DNA of 54,579 nt from a virus. Shown here piece by piece: positions 23,363 to 33,278 of the stretch; position 1 is the first letter of the stretch, and every line of letters starts with the position of its first letter. The stretch covers positions 1 through 54,579 of IMG/VR virus record IMGVR_UViG_3300044801_000147, one strand, 5' to 3'. A model generated the notes under the pieces. It searched no databases. It saw only the letters and a program-made list of their open reading frames with translations, and had not been told where the DNA came from. The position numbers were made by a program, and so were the translations under genes.

Positions 23363-26300
23363 ATGGCAGATCAGTACGACCAGAAAAGTTATCCTTCGAT
23401 CGTAAGTCGCACCCTGGACCCGTCGAAGAAAAGTTTGGCCACCGTCGTCGCGCTCCACGACCACGAGATCAGCGACGCCGACCTCAACCTGATGCAGGAC
23501 CTCCAGGACCTCAAGCGGTCCGAGCTCCTCCAGGACAAGTCGTGCGTCTCCGGCTCGCTCACCTACCAGCCGATGCAGTACAACACGGGCATCTCGAACG
23601 CGTTCTTCATCCCGTCGTTCGACGTTCTCTGGAACAACGTCGAGATTCTGACGATCGCCGGAAACCAGAGCGCGGACCCCACGCTCAACCGCGTGACCCT
23701 CCCGAACCCGGACACGATCGGACGCGCCGTCCCCAGCTATTGGTCGCCGGGCACGGCGGCCGAGGACGCGGCCATCTTCGTCGTGTTCCTTGAGGTCTGG
23801 TACCAGTCGCTCAACCCGATCACGGGCTCGGGCTACCAGCAGGGCACAGGCGCGAACGGCTCGACGCTGGGGGCCAACTACTTCTACCCGTACGGCGGCC
23901 TCAACCCCGACCCGTCCAACGCCTTCACCGTCCCCGACGACTCGATCGACCCGCTGCTCGGCGACTTCACCACGGAACGCGCCCAGGTGCAGTGGCGCAT
24001 AAGCGTGCAGCCCGTCTCGCTCAGCTACAACTTCCAGAAGTACGCGTTCGGCCTCGACCCGGACACGACCGACACGTCCGCGTTCGGCGTGCCGCTCAGC
24101 GTGTACGCCCAGGCGTCGCGCCCCGCGCCGATCGCCGGGAACCAGTACCAGTTCGTGAACATGGGCAGCATCAACGGCGACACGGGTCTGTGGCGTGCCG
24201 GGTCCCCGCCGTGGAGCAGCGCCGTCACGTACAACCAGGGCGACGTCGTCACGCTGCTCGGGGTCACCTACGCGAGCGTCTCCGGCTCCAACCTCGGCCA
24301 CAACCCGTCCACCACGTCGGGCTTCTGGAACGCCACGACCGTCGGCAACGTGAACAACTCGCTCGGCACGATGGACGGATACAGCTACGCGATGCCGCTC
24401 GGCGTGGTCTTCCAGCGCAACTTCGGCAACTTCGACGCCGAGCTCAACATCTTCGGCTGCGCCAACTCCGCCTTCCCCGCGACCCAGCCGCTGCCCACCA
24501 ACCCGCCCAACGCGATCAACGGCCTCCTGTCCTCTGGCCTGTCCGGCCGCTTCGACTCGCGCCTCGCGGACCAGGTCTTCGCGGACAACGTCATCGACAC
24601 GCGCCTCACGAACACGCTCGACGCCTGGGACAAGGAGGAGCTGCTCGGCTTCGGCTTCGGCGACCTCGTGCAGGGCAAGACCCAACTCGCGCTCGCGCGA
24701 GGGGACTCCAACGGCAACTCCCCGGAGGACATCGGCGCGACGCTCCCCTACTACGTCTCGGTGGCCCCGCCGCCGCCCGCCGTGCCGCCGCTCAACTACC
24801 CGCCCGTCGGTGCCTGGGACGGCTTCGCAAACGGCTTCAGCTCCGACGAGCGCACGTACCAGTCCACGGTGCAGATCACCACGGACGACAAGTCCAGCCT
24901 CGGCCCGGGCAGCACGCAGGGCGGGAACTGGGTGCTGGGCGACACGTTCACTGTAACGCTGCCCTCCACGTCCTCGGCGACGATCACAGTCATCTCCGTC
25001 ACGGCGCTGGTTTCCAGCCTACAGGGCGTCCCGCCCGCGACCGTGCTGACCCCGGCAGCCCTGCTACAGGGCCAGGTGACCATCACCGGGCTGGGCACGA
25101 AGTCCGCCACCGTCGCCATCACCACGAACCTGGTCGGCACGCTCTTCGACCCAGGCTCCAACAACATCTACGCGACCGTCGGCGTCACCTACCCCGCCGG
25201 GTCCAACGCGAACCTCCAGCACATACCCTTCACGATCGACGGCGGCTCGCTGTTCGACAACCAGGCGGGGGTCATCCTCCCCGTGTTCGGCGTCTCGGAG
25301 TACGACGTGCAGGCGGCGCAGGTCGCGCTGCCGACCTCGACTACGGTGACGAACGGCAACACCTCGGTTGCCTACCCAACGGTGGTCGGCACCGTGTTCG
25401 CCGTCAGCCCCGAGTACTCGGACATCGTCCTCGGCACCAAGATTTGGCTACAGGTCCCAGGCATCGCCGGGACGCAGCAGACCGTCGGCGGCTCCCCCGT
25501 CACCGTGTTCGTCATCCCGAGCGGGGACATCAACGGCACGCTGGGCGGGCTCTACGTGACCCAGGCGTGGGACTTCGTGTCGGGCAACGGCTACACCATC
25601 ACCTCCAACATCATGACGGGGAACACGGCCGCCAGCCAGGAGATGGTCGTCACGTTGCAGGGCGCGGTTCCGGCCTCGTCGACCGTGGTCTTCTCCATCC
25701 TCGCGCAGAACACCTGCCAGATCAACTACAACGCCCCCGTCAAGGGCGTGACGCAGATCGAGGAGACGGTGATGTTCGGGAACTACACGGGCAACAACAA
25801 CTTCCCCGTGGACCCCCGCGTCGTCGTGGAGAACATCAGCCAGCCCGGAGGGGCCGGGACGCCGTCGGCCATCGTCCTCGGGGCCAACGGCTGCGCCATC
25901 AAGGGCATCTCCGGCAACAACGTCGTCCCGTACATCTGGACCGTGGACACCTCCGGCAACCTGAACGCGACGGCCGTCACCAGCCTCAACTTCGTGAACG
26001 ACGTGCTGGTGGTCACCGTGCCCGGCACGGTCCAGCTGACTGGGACGGGCGCTCAGCCCTTCCTCTTCGCCGGGTCGATCCTGCCGTCGCTGAACGCCGC
26101 CTCCACGTTCGTGGTGCAGCTCCGCTACGTCCCGTACCAGGGCGAGGGCGTCGTCGGCCGCGCCTACGAGATTCTCGCCGCCGAGGACAACGCGCTGATC
26201 ACGAGCAACGGCACCGGGGCGGCCCCGGCCATCGGCCTCACGGACGTGTACCCGTACAACCGCGAGCTCCCGATCATCACCATGCTCCCGGCGCAGTCCA

Positions 26301-27490
26301 GCTGGAACGACGCGGGGCTGACGAACACGGCGCTGGACTCGCTCTTCGACTCGAACTACGTGGCCATGCGCCAGGACAACGTGGAGACCGTGTTCGACGT
26401 GCCGCTGCACACCAACGACTTCATCCCGCCCGTCAACAGGGACACGCGCAAGACGATCCAGTTCCTCACGGCGGGGCAGCGCGGGTTCGCCACGGCCATC
26501 CCGCACATCGGGTTCGGCATAACCGCCCTGACGCCGCGCACCGTGCTCGGGCAGAACCTCCAGAACACCATCGCCCCGATCACCCTGTACGTGGACAACG
26601 TCAACGGCAGCGACGCGAACAGCGGCCTGTCGGCCAACGACGCCAAGGCCACCTTCGCCTCGGCGCTCGGCGAGATGCCGCCCGTGCTCAGCTTCCCGTG
26701 CGTCATCATCATGGCCAACGCCGCGCCGTACCTGCTCACCGCCCTGTCCTCCTCCCTGGAGGTCGTGGCGCTCGGGGACGGGGACATCCGCTCGGCCAAG
26801 GTGTACTGCCTCGGCAACCTGTCCCGCGCGATCCAGGGCGAGGGACGCCTGGTCATCTCCACCCCGACGGGCGCGACGGAGCCGGTCGTCATCAACGCGA
26901 CGAGCTTCGCGGGATTCGGCGACGGCCCGACGGTCGGGTTCTACATTGACACCAGCCGCGTGATCCTCAACAACATCCAGTTCGTCGGGTTCCAGAACCC
27001 CGCCGTCATGGCGTACAACGCGGACATCGACATGGTCGGGTGCGAGTGGGTCGGCAACGCGCAGGCGGGCTCCTACGTCGGTTGCGACAGTGTCATCCTT
27101 GACGGCGGTTCCACATCCATGCCTGACAGCACGTTTGGCCACGTGTGCGTGCAGTCCAACCTCACGTCGTCTGGCCACAACCTGACGGCGAGCGGGCCCT
27201 CGTTCACGCCGGGTCCGTTCTACGCTGGGTCCCGCAACTCGACCCTCAACCTTGAGACGCACTTCGCTGGCTCCGCCTCGCAGCCGGACGAGAGCTGGCA
27301 GACGCCGACCTCGACGATCGTCGTGGCCCTGGCGCAGCTCAACTCAAGCGTGGCGGTCACCGCAGACTTCCAGACCAACGGCGCGGCGGTGCTCCAGGCC
27401 AACTCGGTACTGTCCCAGACGCCGACCCTGACGCCGTTCCTCGGCGGCGTGACGGCAGACGCAAGCTCGAGCACGGTGACACAGGTCTAA
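23363..27490 (+). CDS. Large tail/tailspike-like protein with chitin-binding-like and beta-helix regions
   Basis: A 1375-aa beta-rich protein. The N-terminal part (VVALHDHEISDADLNLMQDL, residues 28-50) resembles the particle-binding end of large tail proteins. Around residues 285-330, SPPWSSAVTYNQGDVVTLLG...SGFWN has the CBM5/12 (chitin-binding) pattern. Near residues 1070-1250 a right-handed beta-helix is suggested by YVDNVNGSDANSGLS followed by repeated short strands (VILNNIQFVGF, DIDMVGCEWVG), as in pectate-lyase-fold tailspikes. No catalytic residues are identified. It begins 3 nt after an HNH gene and ends 1 nt before the next gene's ATG. The likely role is carbohydrate binding or receptor contact at the tail. 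Confidence 0.7.
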   Translation: MADQYDQKSYPSIVSRTLDPSKKSLATVVALHDHEISDADLNLMQDLQDLKRSELLQDKSCVSGSLTYQPMQYNTGISNAFFIPSFDVLWNNVEILTIAGNQSADPTLNRVTLPNPDTIGRAVPSYWSPGTAAEDAAIFVVFLEVWYQSLNPITGSGYQQGTGANGSTLGANYFYPYGGLNPDPSNAFTVPDDSIDPLLGDFTTERAQVQWRISVQPVSLSYNFQKYAFGLDPDTTDTSAFGVPLSVYAQASRPAPIAGNQYQFVNMGSINGDTGLWRAGSPPWSSAVTYNQGDVVTLLGVTYASVSGSNLGHNPSTTSGFWNATTVGNVNNSLGTMDGYSYAMPLGVVFQRNFGNFDAELNIFGCANSAFPATQPLPTNPPNAINGLLSSGLSGRFDSRLADQVFADNVIDTRLTNTLDAWDKEELLGFGFGDLVQGKTQLALARGDSNGNSPEDIGATLPYYVSVAPPPPAVPPLNYPPVGAWDGFANGFSSDERTYQSTVQITTDDKSSLGPGSTQGGNWVLGDTFTVTLPSTSSATITVISVTALVSSLQGVPPATVLTPAALLQGQVTITGLGTKSATVAITTNLVGTLFDPGSNNIYATVGVTYPAGSNANLQHIPFTIDGGSLFDNQAGVILPVFGVSEYDVQAAQVALPTSTTVTNGNTSVAYPTVVGTVFAVSPEYSDIVLGTKIWLQVPGIAGTQQTVGGSPVTVFVIPSGDINGTLGGLYVTQAWDFVSGNGYTITSNIMTGNTAASQEMVVTLQGAVPASSTVVFSILAQNTCQINYNAPVKGVTQIEETVMFGNYTGNNNFPVDPRVVVENISQPGGAGTPSAIVLGANGCAIKGISGNNVVPYIWTVDTSGNLNATAVTSLNFVNDVLVVTVPGTVQLTGTGAQPFLFAGSILPSLNAASTFVVQLRYVPYQGEGVVGRAYEILAAEDNALITSNGTGAAPAIGLTDVYPYNRELPIITMLPAQSSWNDAGLTNTALDSLFDSNYVAMRQDNVETVFDVPLHTNDFIPPVNRDTRKTIQFLTAGQRGFATAIPHIGFGITALTPRTVLGQNLQNTIAPITLYVDNVNGSDANSGLSANDAKATFASALGEMPPVLSFPCVIIMANAAPYLLTALSSSLEVVALGDGDIRSAKVYCLGNLSRAIQGEGRLVISTPTGATEPVVINATSFAGFGDGPTVGFYIDTSRVILNNIQFVGFQNPAVMAYNADIDMVGCEWVGNAQAGSYVGCDSVILDGGSTSMPDSTFGHVCVQSNLTSSGHNLTASGPSFTPGPFYAGSRNSTLNLETHFAGSASQPDESWQTPTSTIVVALAQLNSSVAVTADFQTNGAAVLQANSVLSQTPTLTPFLGGVTADASSSTVTQV

Positions 27491-27491
27491 T

Positions 27492-30400
27492 ATGCCAACG
27501 CCACACGTTCTTCTATACAATTCGGCCCCGGCGGTTGCGGTCCTCGACCAGAACTTCAACCTCACGCTGAGCTGGACCCCGCAGCTGGACACCCTGATGA
27601 CGGGGTCGTTCTCCACGTACAACCACTGGGACATCGTCACCCAGGTCGGGCTGAACCCGGTCATCACCGTCGCCTTCCCCACGCCCGCCTTCGCTGGCGG
27701 CAGCCTCACCTACACGCAGATTCTCTCGGCTGGCGTCGTCACGCTCAACATGCAGGCTTGGTTCAGCGGGGACGACAGCGTGTTCCTCACGAACCCGTGG
27801 CAGACGAACGGCGGCAACGCGGCCCGCCAGTTCCCCGACGCGATCTCCGGCTCCAACATCGCCTTCAGCCTCACCAGCGTGCTGCTCAACCAGCCGCTCA
27901 CGGTCACGCTCTCCTCCGGGTACGCGGGCCAGGTCGGGAACACCGCCAACCAGTGGCAGGTCCTCTGGCCGGACGGCACGTCCACGGGATGGCTGCCGCT
28001 CGCCTCCAACGTCGTGACGAAGCAGTTCACGGTCCCCGGCGCTGAGAACGTCATCATCCAGACCCGTGCGAGCTACGCGGGCAGCCAGTACGCCCCGCCA
28101 GCCACGCTGATCCGCCAGTTCACGCAGCAGGTTCTCGTAGTCAACCAGCAGGCGTCGTCCAGCTTGTCCTCCCAGGGCGGCCTCACGGGCAGCCTCGGCA
28201 TCGGCGGCCAGCAGGGCTTCGAGATCGTCGGGACCACGGGCACGTCCGTCACGCCGGAGCCGTGGGAGGCGATCGTGCGCTGCATCGTGCGCGACACCGT
28301 CACCAACGAGCTCAAGCTCCTGATCGCCACGTCGAGGTTCTCCAACGCCAGCTCGCTGTACGGCACCATGGCGGCGGACGTGTTCCCGATGGAGGGACGC
28401 CCGCACGCCAAGGAGCTGATCCAGCCCCCGTACGAGCTGACCGCGACGTCGCAGACCGAGACCGTACCCGTCTCCGTCGCCACGTCCACCCTCCCGACCC
28501 TCATCGTCGGCAAGTCCGTGACGGAGGCGCTGGGCGGGACCTTCTCGATGTCCACCAGCGGCACGTCCGGCATCGCCCCGTTCATTTGGAGCTCCTCCGG
28601 GCTTCCGGACGGCCTGACCCTGAACGGCAGCGGCAACCTCCTGGGCACGCCCCTTGAGCTCGGCACCTTCCAGGTCACGTTCACGGTCCAGGACTCCAGC
28701 GTCCCGTTCTCCGTCGCCGAGACCACGCTCCCGCTGACCGTCGAGACCGACCTCATGGTCGAGATCGCCGCGAACCAGACGGACGCGACGGGCTCGGTCC
28801 TGGCGCAGCTCGGCACCTCGCTCGGCGTCGCGCAGGTCAACACGCCCTACGCCGTGCTGATGGAGGTCGGCAACATCAACCCGGCCGTGCCCACGTCGGG
28901 AGGCCTCCCGCCCTACACGTGGATCAGAGCGGCTGGTGCCCTCCCCGTCGGCCTCAGCATCGACCCCAGCACGGGCCTGATCTCCGGCTCGCCGTCCACC
29001 TACAACTCGACGACGGACTTCAACACGATCTTCTCCGCGACCGTGCAGGTCACCGACGCCATCGGCGCGAAGGCGACGCAGACCTACTCGATGACGCTGG
29101 TCCCGGCCGTACTACAGTTCGGGCAGCTGGACCAGACCACGATCTTCGCCGGGCAGCAGTTCCAGCTCGTCGTCCCCGTCTTCGGCGGCCAGTCCCCCTA
29201 CACGTTCAACCCGCTCACTAACCTTCTTGTCCCTTCGGCCGACACCGCCTACTATGACATCGCCGGGGCGCAGCTGGTTGACGGCCAAATCCTGATCAAC
29301 GTGAACTTCCCGCAGACCGCGACCGGGCAGCACACGTTCCAGGTCACGGTGCACGACAGCGTGACGCCGACGGCCGCTGTCGCGGTCGCGCAGTTCACTT
29401 TCAACGTGGAGAACCAGATCAGCGATCCGTTCTTCGTCCCAGCCTCCCTAGACTACGTGTGGCAGTGGGCTAAGGATGTGGCCAAACCGACACCGCTCGC
29501 CCTGACCGGGGGCCTCTCCGGTTTCTCCATGGCGGGACTCAATGTCGGCGTGAACATAGTGACTCCGGGCGTCGGACAAGCGATTTACACAGTCACCGGA
29601 GCTACTTGCTCCTTCGGCGGCGGCGCAGGCGACGCTTACGCGGGGTCAACCTTTGTCGTCTCTGGGTTTTTCAACGCCGGGAACAACGGCACGTTTTTGT
29701 GCACCGCCTCCGGCGGCTCGCCGCAAACCGTGACACTAGCGAATCCGAACTCTGTGGCTGAGACGCTCTCCAACGTCCTCAACCTCGCATCCGTCCAGGC
29801 GGCGAGCGTAGGCAGCCCGTTTGGTCCGCTGTTCGTGCCGACCAGCAAATACCTCTTCACCGCAGCGGTCCCGGCCGCAGCGGGGAACGCCTACGCCGGG
29901 CAGCAGTTCACGGTCACCGGGTTCTTCACGAACCCCGCCGTGAACAACGGCACGTTCTACTGCGTAGAATCTGCTACGACGTACGTCGTCCTAGCTAATG
30001 GCGCGGCCATCGCCGAGACGCACGCCGCGACGGCGACGCAGACGACCGCGAAGGCACTAGCGATCGGTAACCAGTACTCTGGCGCAACACTGGCGAACGG
30101 CATTACGGTCGCCATCGACCCGGCGATCCCTGAGGTGGAATTCACCCCTCCCGGAAACTCCCCTGGAATCAGTTATTCCGGTAGCAACGCGCAGTACGCT
30201 GTTCCGATCCAGTTGCAGTTCGGCGTCTCCCCGGCTCCTCCAGTCACGCAGGCGACTGTGTCGCAGACGTACACCGTGCTGGCGACCAACACCTCCACGC
30301 CGTTCCTTCCCACCGACATCGGGGCCATGACCATCTCCACGCACCCGTACCTGTACGGGGCCGGGCTCAACGAGCTGGTCGGCCTGAACCCGCGCAAGCC

Positions 30401-33275
30401 GTGGTACAACTCGCCGAACATTCCCGCGATGACGCCGTCCCCGGCCCCGCCTGACGCGCCGTGGATCGCCACGGTCGGGGTCGGGTCCTCGCTCCCTCCC
30501 GGCCTCTCGCTGGACGCGAACACGGGCCTGGTATACGGCAACCTCGTGGGCTCGTTCAACGGGCACAGCACCATCAAGTACGTCGGGAGCACGGGCACCG
30601 TGCACGGCTCCGCCACGATCTCGTGGGCGTCCCCGAGCACGGCGAGCGCCTTCCAGCTGATCGACAACATCGCGGACGGCATCACCCTCGGCACCGCGTA
30701 CCCGGCCACCAGCTACATCCTCGTCCCGGCGGGGACCACGCCCGCGTCCGCGAGCATCTTCTACGGGAGGCTCCCAGCCGGGCTGTCGCCGATGCTCGTG
30801 ATCTCCGGCCAGAACGTCCTGATCACCGGGGCCGCCACGGAGGCGGGCTACTTCGACACATGGTTCCAGGTCACGGCCACGAACGGCCAGTCCTCGTTCC
30901 TGCACCACCGCTTCTCCATCGACTTCCAGCCGCCGCTGACGATCATCACCACGACGCTGCCGGACATCAGCAACGAGTTCTACGGCCCGTACACCGTGCA
31001 GGCGATCGGCGGCGTCCCCAACTCCCTCGGCCAGTACCAGTGGTCGCTGGGCACGCTCCCCTCCGGCGCGGCGGGGCTCGGCATCAGCGCGACTACCGGG
31101 CAGATTTCCGGCACGCTTACGCCGCCGCCCGTCGCGCCGACGCCGCTCGCTATCCCGGTCATCGTGCAGGACTACAACTCCCCGACGCCGACTGTCTACA
31201 CGGCGACGGTGAACATCCAGTACAACAACGCGCTGCGCATCACGACGGTCAACATCGCCACGGTGGTCCCGCTCGTTGACGACCCGTTGGGCACCGGGGA
31301 GTACTCGTTCCAGATGCAGGCGGCGGGTGGCACGCCAGACCCGACCCACGGATACAAATGGCAGATCACCCCGGCGGCCAATTTGCCCACACCCGGAACG
31401 GCGGCCTCGTTGTCACTGACCGAAGGCGCGTCGCAATGTATCTCAATGGCCGCGTTCCTGGGCACCAGCGGCAACTCGGTCACCGTCGCGGTCGACGACA
31501 CGACCACGGGCGCACCAACCGTCGTCGGCAACGCGATCACCCTGCACACCCTGACCTACACGGTCGCGTCGTACGTGGCCGCCTTCCCGTCCGCCACGGC
31601 CACAGCCGGGCTGATCAACTTCAGCTACACCGGGCTGGGCACGGATACCTTCACCACCGCAGGAGCGGTGAACCTGGCTGGTGGCACGAACGGAATTACG
31701 CCAGCGAACGGTACGAGTTGGAACAACGGAACTTACGTATTCCAGGACGCTGGCGGCGGCGTATTCGGCGGCTCTTACACCGGGACCGAGCTGCTCACGT
31801 TCCCTATTCTCATCTCCGTGGAGGATACCACCCTCCTGCCGACCACGCCGTTGGCTTTCAACGTGGACACCGGGACGTACATCCTGGCCATCGACGACAG
31901 CGGCGCGGGCCCGATCCCGCCCGGCTTCGCGTACCAGGGCACCCTGTCGGCGGCTGGCATCTGCACGCAGCCCCCGGTGCAGTGGCAGGTCGCCCCTACC
32001 CCGCAGTACCCGCTCACGCTCTCCGCCCTGCCCGGCCTGTCGCTCACGGTCAACGGCGCTGGCGTCACGGCCACGGTCTCCGGCACGTACAGCGGCCCGG
32101 CGATCCTGCCCGCCTCCCCGACCTGCATCAGGTTCGTCGCGGTCGACAGTGTAGGCAACACAGGCGTGGTCGTGCATCCGTTTTACACGCACACTAACCT
32201 AGCTATCTCCGGCTGGGACACCGTCCCGACCTCCGGCGGGACGATCTCGTTCCCGCTGCCGCACGCGTTCGTCGCCACCCCCGGCGGGTGGGCGTACAAC
32301 GGCGCGTACTCCGGCGGCATCCAGCTGGTCGCGACCCAGGGCGTCGCCCCGTACACCTGGAGCGTAGCGCCGCCGATCACGGGCGCTCCGTACTTCCTGG
32401 CCCTCAGCACGGCTGGCGTGCTCACCAACGCGAACGCTGGGTCGTTCTCGAACGTGCCCTTCACCTTCATGGTGACGGACAGCATCGGCAACACGGCCAC
32501 GCTGTCCCTGAACCTCTCGTCGCAGGCCTCCGGCCTCGCCATCACGACCCCGTCCATCGGGGCGTTCCTGGCTGGCACGGCGTACACGACCTCGAACGAG
32601 CCGTCGAACCTGCCGCTGGCGGCGACCCTCGGCACGCCGCCGTACACGTTCTCCATCTCTCCGAACAACCCGGCGGGGAACGCCCTGCCGACCGGGCTGT
32701 CGCTCACGGCCTCGGGCTACATCACCGGGACGACGATCCAGGGCGGCTACAGCGAGCCCGTGACGTTCCGCGTGACGGACAGCATCGGCTCGTACTCGGA
32801 CAAGGTGCTGACTGTCAGCGTGACCGTTGTACTAGCTCTTTACTCTGGAATCGACTACACGGATTGCACGGCGACCAACGCGCTCGGCTACGTGGACAAG
32901 GGCAACGTGAGTTCCGTCAACCCGCGCCCTAACCTCTCCTTCTACATCATAGCGACCGGGGTGGTCAGCACGTCTCCCGCCACGATCACGATCACGACTA
33001 GCAACCCGGCCATCACGGGCACTGTCGTCAGCCTGAGTGCCATCGTACCGCCGTGCGGTACGGCTGTCTCTACCCAGACGGCTAAGATCGCGCTCACGGG
33101 CCCGTTCAACGTTGGCGTGGTGGAGGAGTACACGATCGGGACGTACCCGCTGAGCGTCACGGTAGTGGATTCGGGTATCTCCATTACGGGCGTCTTTAAT
33201 TGGGTCGTGTTCGACGACGGCACGCTGGTGCTAGCGCCGTCCTCAGGCTCCATCCCGACGCAGGCCATAGGATAA
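27492..33275 (+). CDS. Giant Ig-repeat fibre protein
   Basis: A 1927-aa protein, the largest in the window. Repeated putative-Ig (He_PIG-type) units are recognised by 'PPYTW...LP.GLS.....G.I.G.P': for example near residues 355-410, 480-530, 990-1030, 1155-1210 and at the C-terminal end (LPTGLSLTASGYITGT). Between them lie two related beta units (YAGSTFVVSGFFNAGNNGTF and YAGQQFTVTGFFTNPAVNNG, near 29630 and 29890). Such chains of Ig domains make flexible fibres that hold weak surface contacts. The region 29440-30250 is AT-richer than its surroundings. The start lies 1 nt after the previous stop, and the next ATG is 3 nt after its stop. Confidence 0.75.
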   Translation: MPTPHVLLYNSAPAVAVLDQNFNLTLSWTPQLDTLMTGSFSTYNHWDIVTQVGLNPVITVAFPTPAFAGGSLTYTQILSAGVVTLNMQAWFSGDDSVFLTNPWQTNGGNAARQFPDAISGSNIAFSLTSVLLNQPLTVTLSSGYAGQVGNTANQWQVLWPDGTSTGWLPLASNVVTKQFTVPGAENVIIQTRASYAGSQYAPPATLIRQFTQQVLVVNQQASSSLSSQGGLTGSLGIGGQQGFEIVGTTGTSVTPEPWEAIVRCIVRDTVTNELKLLIATSRFSNASSLYGTMAADVFPMEGRPHAKELIQPPYELTATSQTETVPVSVATSTLPTLIVGKSVTEALGGTFSMSTSGTSGIAPFIWSSSGLPDGLTLNGSGNLLGTPLELGTFQVTFTVQDSSVPFSVAETTLPLTVETDLMVEIAANQTDATGSVLAQLGTSLGVAQVNTPYAVLMEVGNINPAVPTSGGLPPYTWIRAAGALPVGLSIDPSTGLISGSPSTYNSTTDFNTIFSATVQVTDAIGAKATQTYSMTLVPAVLQFGQLDQTTIFAGQQFQLVVPVFGGQSPYTFNPLTNLLVPSADTAYYDIAGAQLVDGQILINVNFPQTATGQHTFQVTVHDSVTPTAAVAVAQFTFNVENQISDPFFVPASLDYVWQWAKDVAKPTPLALTGGLSGFSMAGLNVGVNIVTPGVGQAIYTVTGATCSFGGGAGDAYAGSTFVVSGFFNAGNNGTFLCTASGGSPQTVTLANPNSVAETLSNVLNLASVQAASVGSPFGPLFVPTSKYLFTAAVPAAAGNAYAGQQFTVTGFFTNPAVNNGTFYCVESATTYVVLANGAAIAETHAATATQTTAKALAIGNQYSGATLANGITVAIDPAIPEVEFTPPGNSPGISYSGSNAQYAVPIQLQFGVSPAPPVTQATVSQTYTVLATNTSTPFLPTDIGAMTISTHPYLYGAGLNELVGLNPRKPWYNSPNIPAMTPSPAPPDAPWIATVGVGSSLPPGLSLDANTGLVYGNLVGSFNGHSTIKYVGSTGTVHGSATISWASPSTASAFQLIDNIADGITLGTAYPATSYILVPAGTTPASASIFYGRLPAGLSPMLVISGQNVLITGAATEAGYFDTWFQVTATNGQSSFLHHRFSIDFQPPLTIITTTLPDISNEFYGPYTVQAIGGVPNSLGQYQWSLGTLPSGAAGLGISATTGQISGTLTPPPVAPTPLAIPVIVQDYNSPTPTVYTATVNIQYNNALRITTVNIATVVPLVDDPLGTGEYSFQMQAAGGTPDPTHGYKWQITPAANLPTPGTAASLSLTEGASQCISMAAFLGTSGNSVTVAVDDTTTGAPTVVGNAITLHTLTYTVASYVAAFPSATATAGLINFSYTGLGTDTFTTAGAVNLAGGTNGITPANGTSWNNGTYVFQDAGGGVFGGSYTGTELLTFPILISVEDTTLLPTTPLAFNVDTGTYILAIDDSGAGPIPPGFAYQGTLSAAGICTQPPVQWQVAPTPQYPLTLSALPGLSLTVNGAGVTATVSGTYSGPAILPASPTCIRFVAVDSVGNTGVVVHPFYTHTNLAISGWDTVPTSGGTISFPLPHAFVATPGGWAYNGAYSGGIQLVATQGVAPYTWSVAPPITGAPYFLALSTAGVLTNANAGSFSNVPFTFMVTDSIGNTATLSLNLSSQASGLAITTPSIGAFLAGTAYTTSNEPSNLPLAATLGTPPYTFSISPNNPAGNALPTGLSLTASGYITGTTIQGGYSEPVTFRVTDSIGSYSDKVLTVSVTVVLALYSGIDYTDCTATNALGYVDKGNVSSVNPRPNLSFYIIATGVVSTSPATITITTSNPAITGTVVSLSAIVPPCGTAVSTQTAKIALTGPFNVGVVEEYTIGTYPLSVTVVDSGISITGVFNWVVFDDGTLVLAPSSGSIPTQAIG

Positions 33276-33278
33276 AAC

